The notes beneath the pieces are model-generated. The model ran no database searches. It was given only the letters and a program-made list of their open reading frames with translations, and was not told where the DNA came from. A stretch of DNA of 64,000 nt, taken from the NCBI GenBank assembly GCA_900618795.1, contig UYJD01000001.1, positions 993,279 through 1,057,278 on the forward strand, written 5' to 3'. Origin of the DNA: Cyanodermella asteris. Its lineage: Eukaryota > Ascomycota > Lecanoromycetes > Ostropales > Stictidaceae. Position 1 is the first letter of the stretch. The number at the start of each line of letters is the position of its first letter. Positions 32,250 through 42,174 of this stretch are shown here, one piece after another. Both the position numbers and the translations under genes were made by a program.

Positions 32250-33241
32250 TCAAAGCGAGCTAGGACTAGGGTGAACGGAAGCCCGTCCAGCCAATTTGAC
32301 AGCGGTCGTCCCGGTCCTAGGCGAGTGCGTCTTGCGATGCGCTCGTAATTGATCTTGCCGGTGGGCCACCTTCTTGCCACAATCTTCACACACAAGTATT
32401 TCGCCCTCTCTGTGAACATTCAGTAGATGCCGCCGCAGTCCATCCCGACTGGCGAAGGGCTTCGAGCCTTGGCGACACCCGGGGCGATCGCATTTAGGGC
32501 GTGATGAATCCGTATTCTCTCCCTGGATGCATGCTGATGCATCCGGATCCGAGACCAGGCCCTTTTCATGATGGCGCGAACCCTAATCCAAGTCAGTACA
32601 TATCTATAGCACCTCCTCTCACATCAACGATGTATTCCCTGCCTTTAACCTCATGATATTTGACAGAGCTGGCTATACTTACTGCAGCAATTACCGGTGA
32701 TGCGAAAGTTGTTTGCTATCCCTCTATTAGTGACAATTCACGTTTCGCATAGTGCATCATTTGTCTGGCAACACAAGCGAAGCCTTAGCAGAAAACGAAA
32801 TAACGAACGGGTCGCCCCTACCATCTGCATCATGCCTGGGTCGACTTGGCATAGGCCATGCGTTCCATATTGACAGGCTGGTTCTTGATAATGGAAGTTG
32901 CTGCTCTTGTCGTTGGCGTCGAGGCGGATTGAAGAACCGAAGTTGACGCCAGCATAGTATGTCCCATTATACTGTTCTCCGTTTCGGTCAATGTGGCTCC
33001 GGTCGAGATCTTTCTCAGCTTGGCTCCGGTCGAGGACTTCAGCTTGGCTCCAGTCGAAGTCTTCTTCAGCTTGGCTCCAGTCGAAGTCTTCTTCAGCTTG
33101 GCTCCAGTCGAGGACTTCCTCAGCTTGGCTCCAGTCGAGGACTTCCTCAGCTTGGCTCCAGTCGAGACCTGCCCCGGCATTATTCCGTTCGAGATCTTCG
33201 TGAAGGTGGCTCCAGTAGAAGTTTTGGTCAAAAGCTGACAT
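32250..33241 (-). CDS. C2H2 zinc-finger protein with internal 9-residue repeats
   Basis: A three-exon model built by reading splice sites: 33241-32822, 32715-32683 and 32582-32250, giving 261 residues. Intron 1 (106 bases) starts gtaggg, has cactaat and ends gatag. Intron 2 (100 bases) starts gtaagt, has tactgac and ends attag. All junctions are phase 0. Exon 1 (MSAFDQNFYWSHLHEDLE) holds about six 9-residue repeats of the DWSQAEE type. Exon 3 carries two fingers. The first is C-x4-C-x15-H-x4-H (CDRPGCRQGSKPFASRD on to HLLNVH). The second is C-x2-C-x13-H-x3-H (CEDCGKKVAHRQDQLRAHRK, then TH). The arrangement resembles fungal C2H2 regulators with two C-terminal fingers, so a DNA-binding role is likely. 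The 33-base middle exon is the weakest part of the model. Confidence 0.6.
32988..33225. repeat. 27-bp coding minisatellite
   Basis: The core cagcttggctccagtcgag recurs at 33016, 33040, 33067, 33094, 33121 and 33148. Spacing is 24 for the first step and 27 thereafter, with partial units on both sides. Units vary mainly between gaagtcttctt, gaggacttcct and shorter forms. On the minus strand it encodes the Asp-Trp-Ser-Gln-Ala-Glu-Glu repeats of the zinc-finger protein. The 27-base period keeps the frame, and one 24-base unit removes one residue. Confidence 0.9.
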
Positions 33242-35559
33242 TGTGATAAGAGTCTCTTGTGAGGGAGTTGAGCATGACAGGAACGAAACCGGCGCAGCAA
33301 TCCCCCCCCATTTTATGTTGTCCTCGGGCAGAATCAGATTCTCCTCTCAGCTCTCGACACACGCCCACTTCGAGCCCGACGAGCAAATACGCTGCCGGCA
33401 GGCACCATGATGCGTTAACGGAAACCATCTGCACAGCCAGCAGAGACAGCGCAAAGGCAGACCGAGACATGTCAACCGCCTATCCAGACCAGTCATCCTT
33501 CCGAAATGTCATTTCTAAGATGTGAGTCTGAGACAGATCAATAACTCTGTGGAGAGGTCGTGAATAAGGTACGATCCGAGCTTGTTCATCTAGCGGAATA
33601 CAGCCTGCTCGGGGACGATATTGAAAAGCTTGACGGCAGCGGTATCTGTCTATCATGCCGCTTGTCGGTCGATACAATTGCGCCTTGGGACGATCTTCCG
33701 TTGTCTCCGGCGAAGCTAGCTCCGCGCCGGAGTCAGGCCTTGTGCGGCGCTCTCGATCTATTCGCTGATCAGATATTCTTGTTGGACTGAGTTTGGCTGC
33801 ATAGCCCTAAGGGTATTTCCGCCTGATGCAAGCTGCACCCGCAGTCGTATGAGAGACGTCGGCGTATCAGCGTGGAAGCATGGCGGCGTCAAGTTATGCA
33901 CTTTGATGCTGGAAAGCTCCGGCTCTGGATGACGGATAGCCGGAAACTTGGAAATGTCTACGTCGCATTTGCCAGATTGCCCTTATTTGGTAAAGTATGG
34001 CTGAAAGTCTTCCGCGACTTAATGCAGTGGAGTGAGAGCTGTACATTAGCGTGCGCGAGATGTGCGTTATGCAGCAGGTCGGGAGGAATCAGAGTCGGCC
34101 ATCGATAATTTCAGGGCTGCCGATGAACGATGAAACAGCGAGGAGGCGACCGTAGGGGTTCACACGCTCTGGCAGTCGATTGAAGCAATTAACCCCGGGG
34201 CTCAACAGCTTATTCCGGACAGGCCATGCCCAGACGAGGCCAGCTGCATCGCATACGCGGCCATTCCGTTGCTCATAGTCTCGGATCGACGTCCAGACTG
34301 TCGCCCTTTTTCTATATCATCAACGCTCGACGCTCCCTGGGATCGCGCTGGGGCCCAAGCTATAACGAGAGCGTGGCCACGCCCGCAAACATGCCTGTGA
34401 TGGCCTCGCTGGTCTCGAAAGGAGCGATTGGATGCAGGTCACAGCCCGGGCATTCGCCAACGGGTCTCACCTGTCCCCACTGAGCGATTCGCTGGCGAGC
34501 CGTCGGTCTGTCAGCGATGCAACAGGGCTGCTTCGCTTTGCAGGCTTCCAGCATCTCGTGCACAAACCAATCAGTCCTGTGCGTGATCGGATTGGACGAC
34601 AAGCCATGTGCGTTGTTGCGGCTTTCCCAGTACGCTCGGCCATGGCTAAGGAACCGGCGCGATGATTCAAAATGTCTAGCCAGCTAGTCCAAGACATGCA
34701 ACGGAGGTTAAATGGACCGCTCTTGACTGGAGCCGAAAACAAAGCACAAGGAATTTCTTGCATGTCAGTGGCGGAGTCAGCCTGCGCGAGAGCCAAATGC
34801 CGTGTCAGACGCTTACCTACCTACGATAGAAGGCCGAAGAATCAACAGCCCTCTTGGAGAATGCATTTCGGCCGCCCGTCATGCCACTACTTGCTTAGAT
34901 GGCCGTTCAAGACCTTGCAGGCCCTGCTTGACGAGATACTTAGCGGGGAACACGTCCTCTGCGAGCTGGGCCGCCATCGAAACCGGCGTTCGTGTTTTCA
35001 TGGCGGAAAGCGGCAACCTCGCCGCCGACATGCGACCGCTTTCTTCACCGGCTGGGAACTTGTGGGGACCGGCCGCTGGCCCCGAACCCCTTTGTCTTGC
35101 CATGGCCATTGTCCCTTGGACGGTTCTCGGAACGGATCACAAAGCGGCGTCGCCGACCAACATCGAAGCCGCCTCCGACATCCCACGGACCAATTCATTA
35201 CATGAAATTACGAAGTCTACGACAGCCGACCGTGTGAGACGCTGGGGAATCGACTGACTACACCTTGGGCTTCCTCAGTTGGTGGAAAGCACAGCGGTGC
35301 CGGTTCAAATGCTGTGGCGTGCTATCGCGAGTCGCAGTCAACTGTGCACGCCTAAGCTACCGTGGATGGCAGCGTCACTCGTCCGCTGAACACGTCAACT
35401 GGAGCAGCGAGTCCGGGGGCCATTCACCGCGGCATCGGCAAGGGGCCACGGGCCGGACGGACGTGCGTTCAGGACATGCTGCCCGCTAGACTGCTCACTG
35501 CTCCTGCAAAACCACTTGTCGGGCCACCTAAAAGTAAGCAAGTCATGGTCGTAAATGCC
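33242..35559. other. Decayed or non-coding interval
   Basis: It holds the promoter of the zinc-finger gene. Many frames of 60-180 codons overlap on both strands, with coding-like composition but no start-to-stop gene. Minus-strand pieces at 34360-34602 (HEMLEACKAKQPCCIADR, PVGECPGCDLHPIAPFET) and 34879-35109 (MAAQLAEDVFPAKYLVKQG) look like enzyme remnants whose family I cannot name. Given the three broken genes to the right, further relics here are likely. Confidence 0.45.
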
Positions 35560-36466
35560 CTCACAGTTCCAAGTTCTTTTCGTACGGCGGCTACGGCGAC
35601 GCGTCCGGGTTCTGTATCCCGAGCGGGTCGGGCCTTTGGTACCGGCTTTAAGCTTTCTCAGATGCGCCCCGCTCGGTTCAAGAGCCCATAGCGTCAATGC
35701 CACGAACTTGTTGCCTTCGTGGTTCAGGACTTCCTCTGGGACGGGGAATCGAGTCTGGGGGCCGGCGAAGCTGAGTGGAACGTCATAGCAAGCCGGAAGC
35801 TCAGGGTCGAACCCGGCGTAGTGAAACCTGAAACCCAGCGCATGCATTGTTCAGCCCCTCGAGCACGGAGCGCTTCTTCCAGCAGGCAGATGGTAGCCAT
35901 TGCGCTCTGGAAACATCGCACCCTCGCTGAGCGGTCCGCGGGCCTTGTCTACATGCTGCTCGCCGCCAAAGTTGGCGGTCATCTTCCAGGTGATTGGAGT
36001 CTCTTCATCCAAACCCGCGTTGCAACCAGCTGGGGAACCCTCCACCCGAGGTTTCAGCGTTGATGTAGGGACCTGGTCGGGCGATCAGACAGATTCCTGC
36101 TTCTGTAGCAGCTTCGAAGAACTTGTTAAGGGCAAAGATACCATCGGCGCGGAAGTGGCATGGTTCGCCCTCGACCAGAGCCCAGTTGACGTAGATTGAG
36201 ACTTCGTCGAAGCCAAGTGCTTTGATCTTTTGAAGCACATCAAACCATAGACCTGGAGACGGGAGTCTGAAGGGGTGGGACTCGGCCGAATACAGGAAAA
36301 CACGCTCGTTGTGTACAAGCAAAGAGGAACCGTCCCAGGTCACGATGTCCTGCAGACCATTCGTCGTTCTCGACTTCAAAGACGCTTGTCGGAGGCGAGC
36401 TTCCGGAGGAGCTACATAAGAGCATGAAAGAAATGACAAAATCAGCCAAGCAGAGAATAGCCTCAT
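35560..36466 (-). pseudogene. GH35 beta-galactosidase, internally deleted
   Basis: The 5' part (36466 to about 36012) starts with a signal peptide ([19 protein letters not shown]) and the N-terminal GH35 block. That block includes [36 protein letters not shown] and [20 protein letters not shown]. Then the text jumps, in another frame, to the C-terminal jelly-roll domains: [34 protein letters not shown], then FRFHYAGFDPELPACYDVPL and FPVPEEVLNHEGNKFVALTL. An intact LacA-type enzyme has about 1000 residues. Some 700, including both catalytic Glu, are gone. At least two further frameshifts lie near 35850-35900, and about 30 residues are missing after DVPLSFA. It would have been a secreted enzyme releasing terminal beta-galactose. 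Confidence 0.85.
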
Positions 36467-37089
36467 CTTGAAACCACGATGCTGGTTTTTCTTCTTCTTC
36501 GGCGTGATTGCCCCTGGAAGGACCTGCTGTTCGCTTTACTTATCATCACTGCAATGACCTACCTCGTACTCCGCACTCCGCACGATGCCATAGCTCCAGA
36601 TCCACATCTATCAGAGTCTGGAGCGGCCATTCGGGATGCACTAACGATGCAGATTCACAGACTCACTAATGTTGGCGCGAAAGCGTAGCAATACGAGGAC
36701 GAGAGTCAGCCGGGTCCGGTCCTCGCATCGGTAGCGCTCGAAATTGTACACTTCACGCATGTATCGTACCACTGCTATGACTGGATGGATCGAAGCAACG
36801 GTCAACGTCCAGGTGTGAGGATATGCAAGGTCGATCATCGTGCTCAGTCATCGATCATCCCCGGGCCTTAACCGCCGATACGGCGCAGCAAGCATTCTCG
36901 GACTAACTACTAGAGGTAGTAGTCGTTCGTCGCGAATCATACCTCGCATCTATCCACCTTCCAAGCCCCGACGACAATTCAGCACGCAATGATTGCATAT
37001 GACACAACATCCTCGCACTCAAGTACCTGAAATGTATTCTCCGCTAGCGTCACACGACAAGTGAGCCCAGTGTCTATCGAACGATGAAT
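36467..37089. other. Intergenic, promoter of the broken GH35 gene
   Basis: A 69-codon + frame from ATG 36479 has a hydrophobic stretch ([16 protein letters not shown]) but starts 12 bases from the GH35 start on the other strand and lacks support. Nothing else is seen. Confidence 0.5.
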
Positions 37090-38030
37090 CTAGCTGTTTC
37101 GTCCCAGGAACGCTTTTGCCTCCACGGTATACTCACCGATCTGGCCATTCCAGACCATTTCAAATCTCTCCATTAGCTCCTTTTGAATTTTCTCTTTATC
37201 TCCTTCCAGCCCGGACCTCCAATCAAAGATCTCCCCAACATACCTACTTACTGTCCACAAACCAATGCGTCATCTCCAATCGCTGATCACCGAACGCTTA
37301 GAATACCTCCTCGATATTTCTCTTCTGCCCGGACGCAAGCCTGTCATCAGCCAAGAGCTCTGCCAGAATCGCGCAGTCCTCGATGCCAATCCCAGCACCG
37401 CCGCCATGATGCGGACGTGATGCGTGGCCAGCATCTCCCACCAGAGCTACTCGACGCTTGTTGTAGTATGGCTCACCTGAGACGTCACAGATCGCCCATG
37501 GCGTTAAAAGGGCTCCAGTAACGTTGTGGTCTGATGTTCTATTGCACCGAAGTCGCGGAAATCATGGCGAATCTGCTCTCGGTTCGCGCCTCGTGTCAAT
37601 TGGTTGTGATCAGGCCAGCCTTTCGTGCCAGTGAAGAAGCAAACCACCTTCATGGTCTTCCCATGGGCGATTGGAAAGGTCACAATGTGTCCATCTCGGC
37701 CGAGAGACGCCTTGTAATTCCTGGCGAAGTCGTTGCCGAGTACCTTTGCCGCTCGATCGATAGGGATCAAGCCTCTGTACGCGTACTTGCGTGTATAGAC
37801 TGCAGTTGCGAAAGGACGATCTCCAAGTACCCATTGTCGTACTGTAGATTTGATGCCATCAGCACCAATTATTTGCATCGTGTGTTGTTTCGGTGCCGCC
37901 GGTAAATCTGATCTTCACTCGTTCTGCACTGATGTCTTCGATCTTTTTGAGACGTTTGCCGAGCTGAGCAACATCGGGGGGGAAGCAGCCTCGAAATCTC
38001 GTCGAGATAACGGGCTATGTGGCATGCTCC
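37090..38030 (-). pseudogene. FAD-dependent monooxygenase (salicylate hydroxylase-like), 5' truncated and frameshifted
   Basis: Reading the minus strand in changing frames gives a continuous class A flavin monooxygenase. The order is: LLPP then DVAQLGKRLKKIEDISAERV; IIGADGIKSTVRQWVLGDRP; KYAYRGLIPIDRAAK; MKVVCFFTGTKGWPDHNQ; then the FAD ribityl motif RVALVGDAGHASRPHHGGGA with GIGIEDCAILAELLADD; then HWFVDS, RYVGEIFDWRSGLEGD and the end at a TAG, 37090-37092. Frame changes occur near 37875, 37510 and 37270, and a nonsense codon lies near 37307. The first about 100 residues with the GxGxxG loop are missing, where the thioesterase remnant begins on the other strand. Intact homologues hydroxylate aromatic acids in catabolism or secondary metabolism. 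Confidence 0.82.
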
Positions 38031-38087
38031 AAGACCGCCTTACTGATTTATCCTTACTTAGTGCCATTGAAGACCAGTAGTCGCTTA

Positions 38088-38551
38088 CCTCCCGCACCCT
38101 GGTACAAAGTACTCACCAGCACTATGGTCAACGAAACGCTAAGAACGAAGGAACCGATTCGCGCCCAGGTGGCAATGACCGGTCGAGAGAAGAAGCCCGG
38201 AACCATCTCGCAGGTATACTTACTCGTACTCTATCTCGGAGCTGGTGTCGGCGGTCACAAAGGAGATGCCGATGAGGGGTTTTCTGCACTCGTCTTGGAC
38301 CAAGCAATGGGCACGTGCGCTAGCATCGCTCTCGACCATGCGTGTTCACGGCCGAGTCCTGGCTAAAGTTCAGGGAAACTATCACCACCCCGGGCATTAT
38401 CGTTTGCCGCTCTTGGGCGAGAAGGGTTGAGGGCCGGTGCATTACTATACAGAGCACAATTGAGAATGGCTCAGGCACAGTGTTTTGCGAAGGTGGTTGT
38501 CTGTATGCGCTCCGCCGCAAGCGTAAGGAGCATGAGAAGGCTAGTCTGTGA
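38088..38551 (+). pseudogene. HotDog-fold thioesterase (4HBT/PaaI-like) with frameshift
   Basis: Two overlapping frames make one HotDog domain. The first reads APWYKVLTSTMVNETLRT, then VYLLVLYLGAGVGGHKGD and DEGFSALVLDQAMGTCASIA. It is equivalent to the usual GHPGxxHGGxxAxLLDExMG block that holds the active site. Near 38340 the frame slips by one base; the second frame continues VFTAESWLKFRETITTPGII, VCRSWARRVEGRCITI and GSGTVFCEGGCLYALRRKRK to the TGA at 38551. Loss of one G would explain the shift. The active-site HGG is DEG here, a further sign of decay. Fungal relatives hydrolyse acyl-CoA or are clustered with metabolite genes. It stops 213 bases before the SR gene. Confidence 0.72.
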
Positions 38552-38764
38552 CCAAAGAATACAGTGTCTTGATAGTCAAAAATTGTAGCGTATTTTATGT
38601 GATGCCCTGAATGTAACGAAATTCGGTGCGGTTTCTGATAGCTGCCGGAGTCATGATCCGTCCTTGGCAGACGTCGGCTACTGCCATGTGCTTCAACTCG
38701 AATTCGACAAACACCAATCCTTTGAACACCACTGGACATAGGCATCACGCACCCCTTTCTCACA

Positions 38765-39716
38765 ATGCCATCCCGGTCACCGTCTCGGACCAGAGACGAG
38801 TCAGTTTCTCCACGCCGACCGCGCTCCGCTTCTCTCACTCCCCGCCGTTCTCTTACACCACGATCCCGCACGCGCACACCCTCGGAGCGTGGCAGTGGAA
38901 GACGCAATGGCACACTTCTAGACAGCAGGAGTCCGAGTCGCGATAGATCAAGGGGGCGAAGCTACTCGCGAAGTCCAAGTCCACGGCATGTCCGCAGCTC
39001 AAAGGTCAGTTCTCGGCCTACATACTTCTTTGAGCATTGGTAGCTGACATCCCTAGATTGTCGTTGAAAAGTTGACCAAGAATGTTCACGAGGCACATCT
39101 TCAGGAGATATTTTCGTCCTACGGCCCAATTGACTACGTCGATCTGCCGCTGAACCGCCAATTCGGCACCAATAGAGGCACTGCCTATATAATGTTCGAG
39201 TCGGAAGCTGACGCCGAGTCTGCAATCGCCCATATGCACGAAGCTCAGCTTGATGGAGCGGTCATATCCGTGTCAATTGTGCTACCCCGACGAAAGTTCT
39301 CTCGATCGCCACCTCCAGCACGCCGAAGCCCACCTCCTTTTGCAGACCGCAGACCTCCTCCGAGAAGATATGGACATCCACCTGGAGGATCTGGCGGAAG
39401 ATATCGATCTCCACCTCCAAGATACAGGTCGCCGCCAAGAGGTGGTCGCGGTCGCGGTGGGATGGACAGAAGTGATGGCGTCAGGAGGCGACCATACAGC
39501 AGATCACGAAGTCCCAGGCGGCCAAGAAGTCCAAGTTACGACAGCAGAAGTCGCAGCAGAACACCGCCGAGACGTAACCGCAGATACGATAGTCCTCCTC
39601 GTGGTGATCGACGACGGAGGAGTCCGAGCTACAGTTCGTACAGCAGCCATGGGCGAAGTAGGTCAAGGAGCCGGAGCCTGACCAGATCGCGAAGCAGAGA
39701 TAGGTACCGACGGTGA
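38765..39716 (+). CDS. SR-type RNA-binding protein, RNPS1-like
   Basis: Two exons: 38765-39004 and 39057-39716, giving 299 residues. The 52-base intron starts gtcagt, has gctgac and ends cctag; the phase is 0. An Arg/Ser-rich N-terminus (about 80 residues) leads into one RRM (about 81-155). The RRM has IVVEKLTKNVHEAHLQEIFS as RNP2 region, YGPIDYVDLPLNR, and RGTAYIMFESEADAESAIAH as RNP1 region. A C-terminal tail is rich in RS, Pro-Arg and Arg-Gly-Gly. This layout matches RNPS1, which joins the exon-junction and ASAP complexes and modulates splicing in the nucleus. Other SR proteins have a similar build, but the EKLTKNV lead and the RRM sequence favour RNPS1. Confidence 0.85.
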
Positions 39717-40552
39717 TGATACGATATGGATGAGACGCAGACTGGAATGATACCCCGAATAGGAAATGCTCCAAAAAGCTGCTTCGGCAGCGCTCACCAA
39801 ACTCAATCGCATCGCGTGATCACGTGATGGCATGCTCATACTATGGCGGCGCACTACATTCGTAATCTCAGAGTCCAAGCAAGCTTTGATCGTGTGCAGG
39901 TATCGCCTCCGCTAACTTTGGCTCATGACGAAACGATGTCCAATGCGATTTGACGTACAGAATGGCGATTGACCCAGCGTTTTCACTGCGCTTGTTCTGC
40001 TTTTCCCATACGAAACGTTCAATCGTAGTGGACGCTTGGTCTCCGATGCATACACTGAAAAGTCATTAATTGGTTCACTGCAGCTATCGCGTGACCTCTC
40101 AGGGTTTTCGTAGCCTCAGCATGGCTCTGCGTGAAGCGATTCGGTCTCGCCCGAAATATCACTCCGTTCCCCGGTTTCTCCCGCAGCAGTTCAACTGCGC
40201 TTTCCCGGCAGTTTCATGCTGAGCCAAACACGGCGAATGGTCCCCGTGTCTGACTCATCTTGTTTTTCTCCTCCGGCCTAGAATACATTCGCCCATCTGT
40301 ATCCGGGCACAAGTCGTGTTGCACCCGGGCGAATATACAGAAGTGCGACGGTGATGAAGTTCGATTTTCGCCGCGAGTCGGCCTCGATTCTCGTGTTACG
40401 ACACGCATGATCTATGGATGTGAGATCTCGATTAAGAGTCTAGGCTTTTCGACAGCAATACCATGGCGGTTCATTCGTGTAGATAATTCTTGATAAGGCT
40501 GAGTCCGCATGATCACCACAAGCATCTCATCTTGCCCAAGCAAACACCTGAC
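39717..40552. other. Intergenic, promoter of the P450 gene
   Basis: Between two + strand genes. No frame with motifs. The region just before the P450 ATG contains in-frame codons without a better ATG. Confidence 0.55.
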
Positions 40553-42111
40553 ATGTTGTACTACACACTTGCCCTTGTCGCTCTCCTATATTCCATCTTC
40601 TACTTTCTCCGAACAATTTATCGAATATGGTTTCATCCTCTCTCGCGCTTCCCTGGCCCATTAGCCGCCGCGTACTCCCGCTCATGGCAAGCTCGCATCA
40701 TGAAGGGCATTTTCCCTGAAGCGACCTACGCCGACCTGCATCGACAGTACAACACCCAGGCGCTTCGCATCGGACCCAATGAGTTACATATTACCGACCC
40801 CTCCCTCTACCGTGTCATCTACAGTCAAACTCATCCGTTCCCCAAAGATCCAGAGTTCTACTCCAACTTTGTCGCGATCCCAAACACTCTCCCCACGGAG
40901 CTCGACCCGGAAGCCCATCGGTTCAAGCGGAGATTGGTCAACCCACTTTTCTCGAAATCGGGAGTCGGGAAGATGACGCCCACGTTCCAAAGGGAAATCG
41001 AGCACATGTCGCAAAGGTTGGAGACCATGGTCAATGAAGGTGTCGGACCAGTGAACGTCAGTGACATGTTCCGGTGTCTGATGATCGATATCGTCGCGGA
41101 ATTCGCGTTTGGGTTCTCGTTGAATCAGCTCGACGAGAAGCCGCACGACTTCAGAACCCGGTACTTGGACGCCTTCGACGAAGGATTGAAGACCTTTCGG
41201 GTCATTCAATTTTCCCCGCTGTTCCGATTTGTTTCCGCAAACACGCCCCTGAAGTTGGTGGGCTTGTTTGACGAGAAGATCCGCGAGGCGAGCAAGTTGG
41301 TAGACACGGCCATAAGTGCCGTGGCTAGGTGGGAGAGCGAGATCGGGAGCGGCGGGAGGAATGCGGAAGAGCACCCTGTCATTTTCGACTTTCTGGCTGG
41401 CAAGATTGCGAACGAGGATTTGCCCAAGGAGAGTCTTGTGCTCTTGGTGGCCGGTGGTGATACTACGGCATTCGCTTTGGCTTGTGCTATGTATTATGTT
41501 TTGAGCGACAAAGGAGTCGAGAAGAAGTTGGTGAGCGCTATCGATGCGAAGACAAAGGCATTAGGCCGATGGCCCACGTTGGACGAGCTCGAGAAAATCG
41601 AATACTTGGTGAGTAGTGCTAATCAACCCGTGACTGAGAGAATGTGCTGATTGAAAATTAGGACGCCGTGGTCAAAGAGACTCTGCGCAAGGCAATGCCA
41701 GCCTCCGGCCAACTTCCACGAATCGTGCCGTCAAGTCCCGTCCCAGCTTTAGTGGTTGATGGGAAGCCGGTTCCGGCCGGCACGGTGGTCGGAATGTCAG
41801 CGTATACAATGCACATTGACACATCGATCTGGGGAGAAGACGCAGCCGTCTTCGATCCCGAGCGATGGATGCAGGTGAGCAAAGACGAACACTCTCATCT
41901 GGAATCACACCTCGTCACGTTCAGCAAGGGCGCCAGGCAGTGTGTGGCCAGATACATGGCAACAGCTGAAATGGTCATGACACTGGCATGGTTGTTTTCC
42001 AATTGGGAGATGAAATTGCGGACGACGGAATTGGAAATCAGGGATGTTTTCAATGCCCAAATCGAGCCTCCGGGCGTGTTGGTCGATTTCAAGCGGCGGA
42101 GCAAAGATTGA
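40553..42111 (+). CDS. Cytochrome P450 monooxygenase, trichodiene-oxygenase-like group
   Basis: Two exons: 40553-41608 and 41662-42111, 501 residues. The 53-base intron starts gtgagt and ends attag. The start was taken at ATG 40553, which places a membrane anchor (LALVALLYSIFYFLRTIYRI) right at the N-terminus. Landmarks in order: Pro-rich hinge FHPLSRFPGPLAA; I-helix oxygen site AGGDTT near residue 300; ExxR in KETLR (Glu358, Arg361); FDPERW; and the heme loop FSKGARQCVARYMATAEM with Cys446 as iron ligand. The residue two after the Cys is Ala instead of the usual Gly, and the following NLA is YMA. Substrate unknown. Fungal P450s of this shape serve secondary metabolism or detoxification. It ends 63 bases from the convergent NOP12 gene. 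Confidence 0.9.
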
Positions 42112-42174
42112 AAGGTCGACCAGTAATGTACAATAATCTCCACTTCAAAACTCCCTCGTCACTCTCGCTGGAAT

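Noticed and set aside
32988-33225. Regular repeat array considered as CRISPR
   Set aside because: Units are adjacent without unique spacers, in a eukaryotic coding exon; it is a minisatellite.
33228-33470. 80-codon minus frame with a signal-peptide-like start (MSRSAFALSLLAVQMVSVNA)
   Set aside because: It overlaps the start of the zinc-finger gene by 14 bases, lacks promoter room and has poor downstream composition.
36479-36688. 69-codon plus frame with a hydrophobic stretch
   Set aside because: It starts 12 bases from the GH35 ATG on the other strand; no homologous family recognised.
38320-38913. 197-codon minus frame across the SR gene and thioesterase remnant
   Set aside because: It is antisense to RS repeats and to a recognised HotDog domain.
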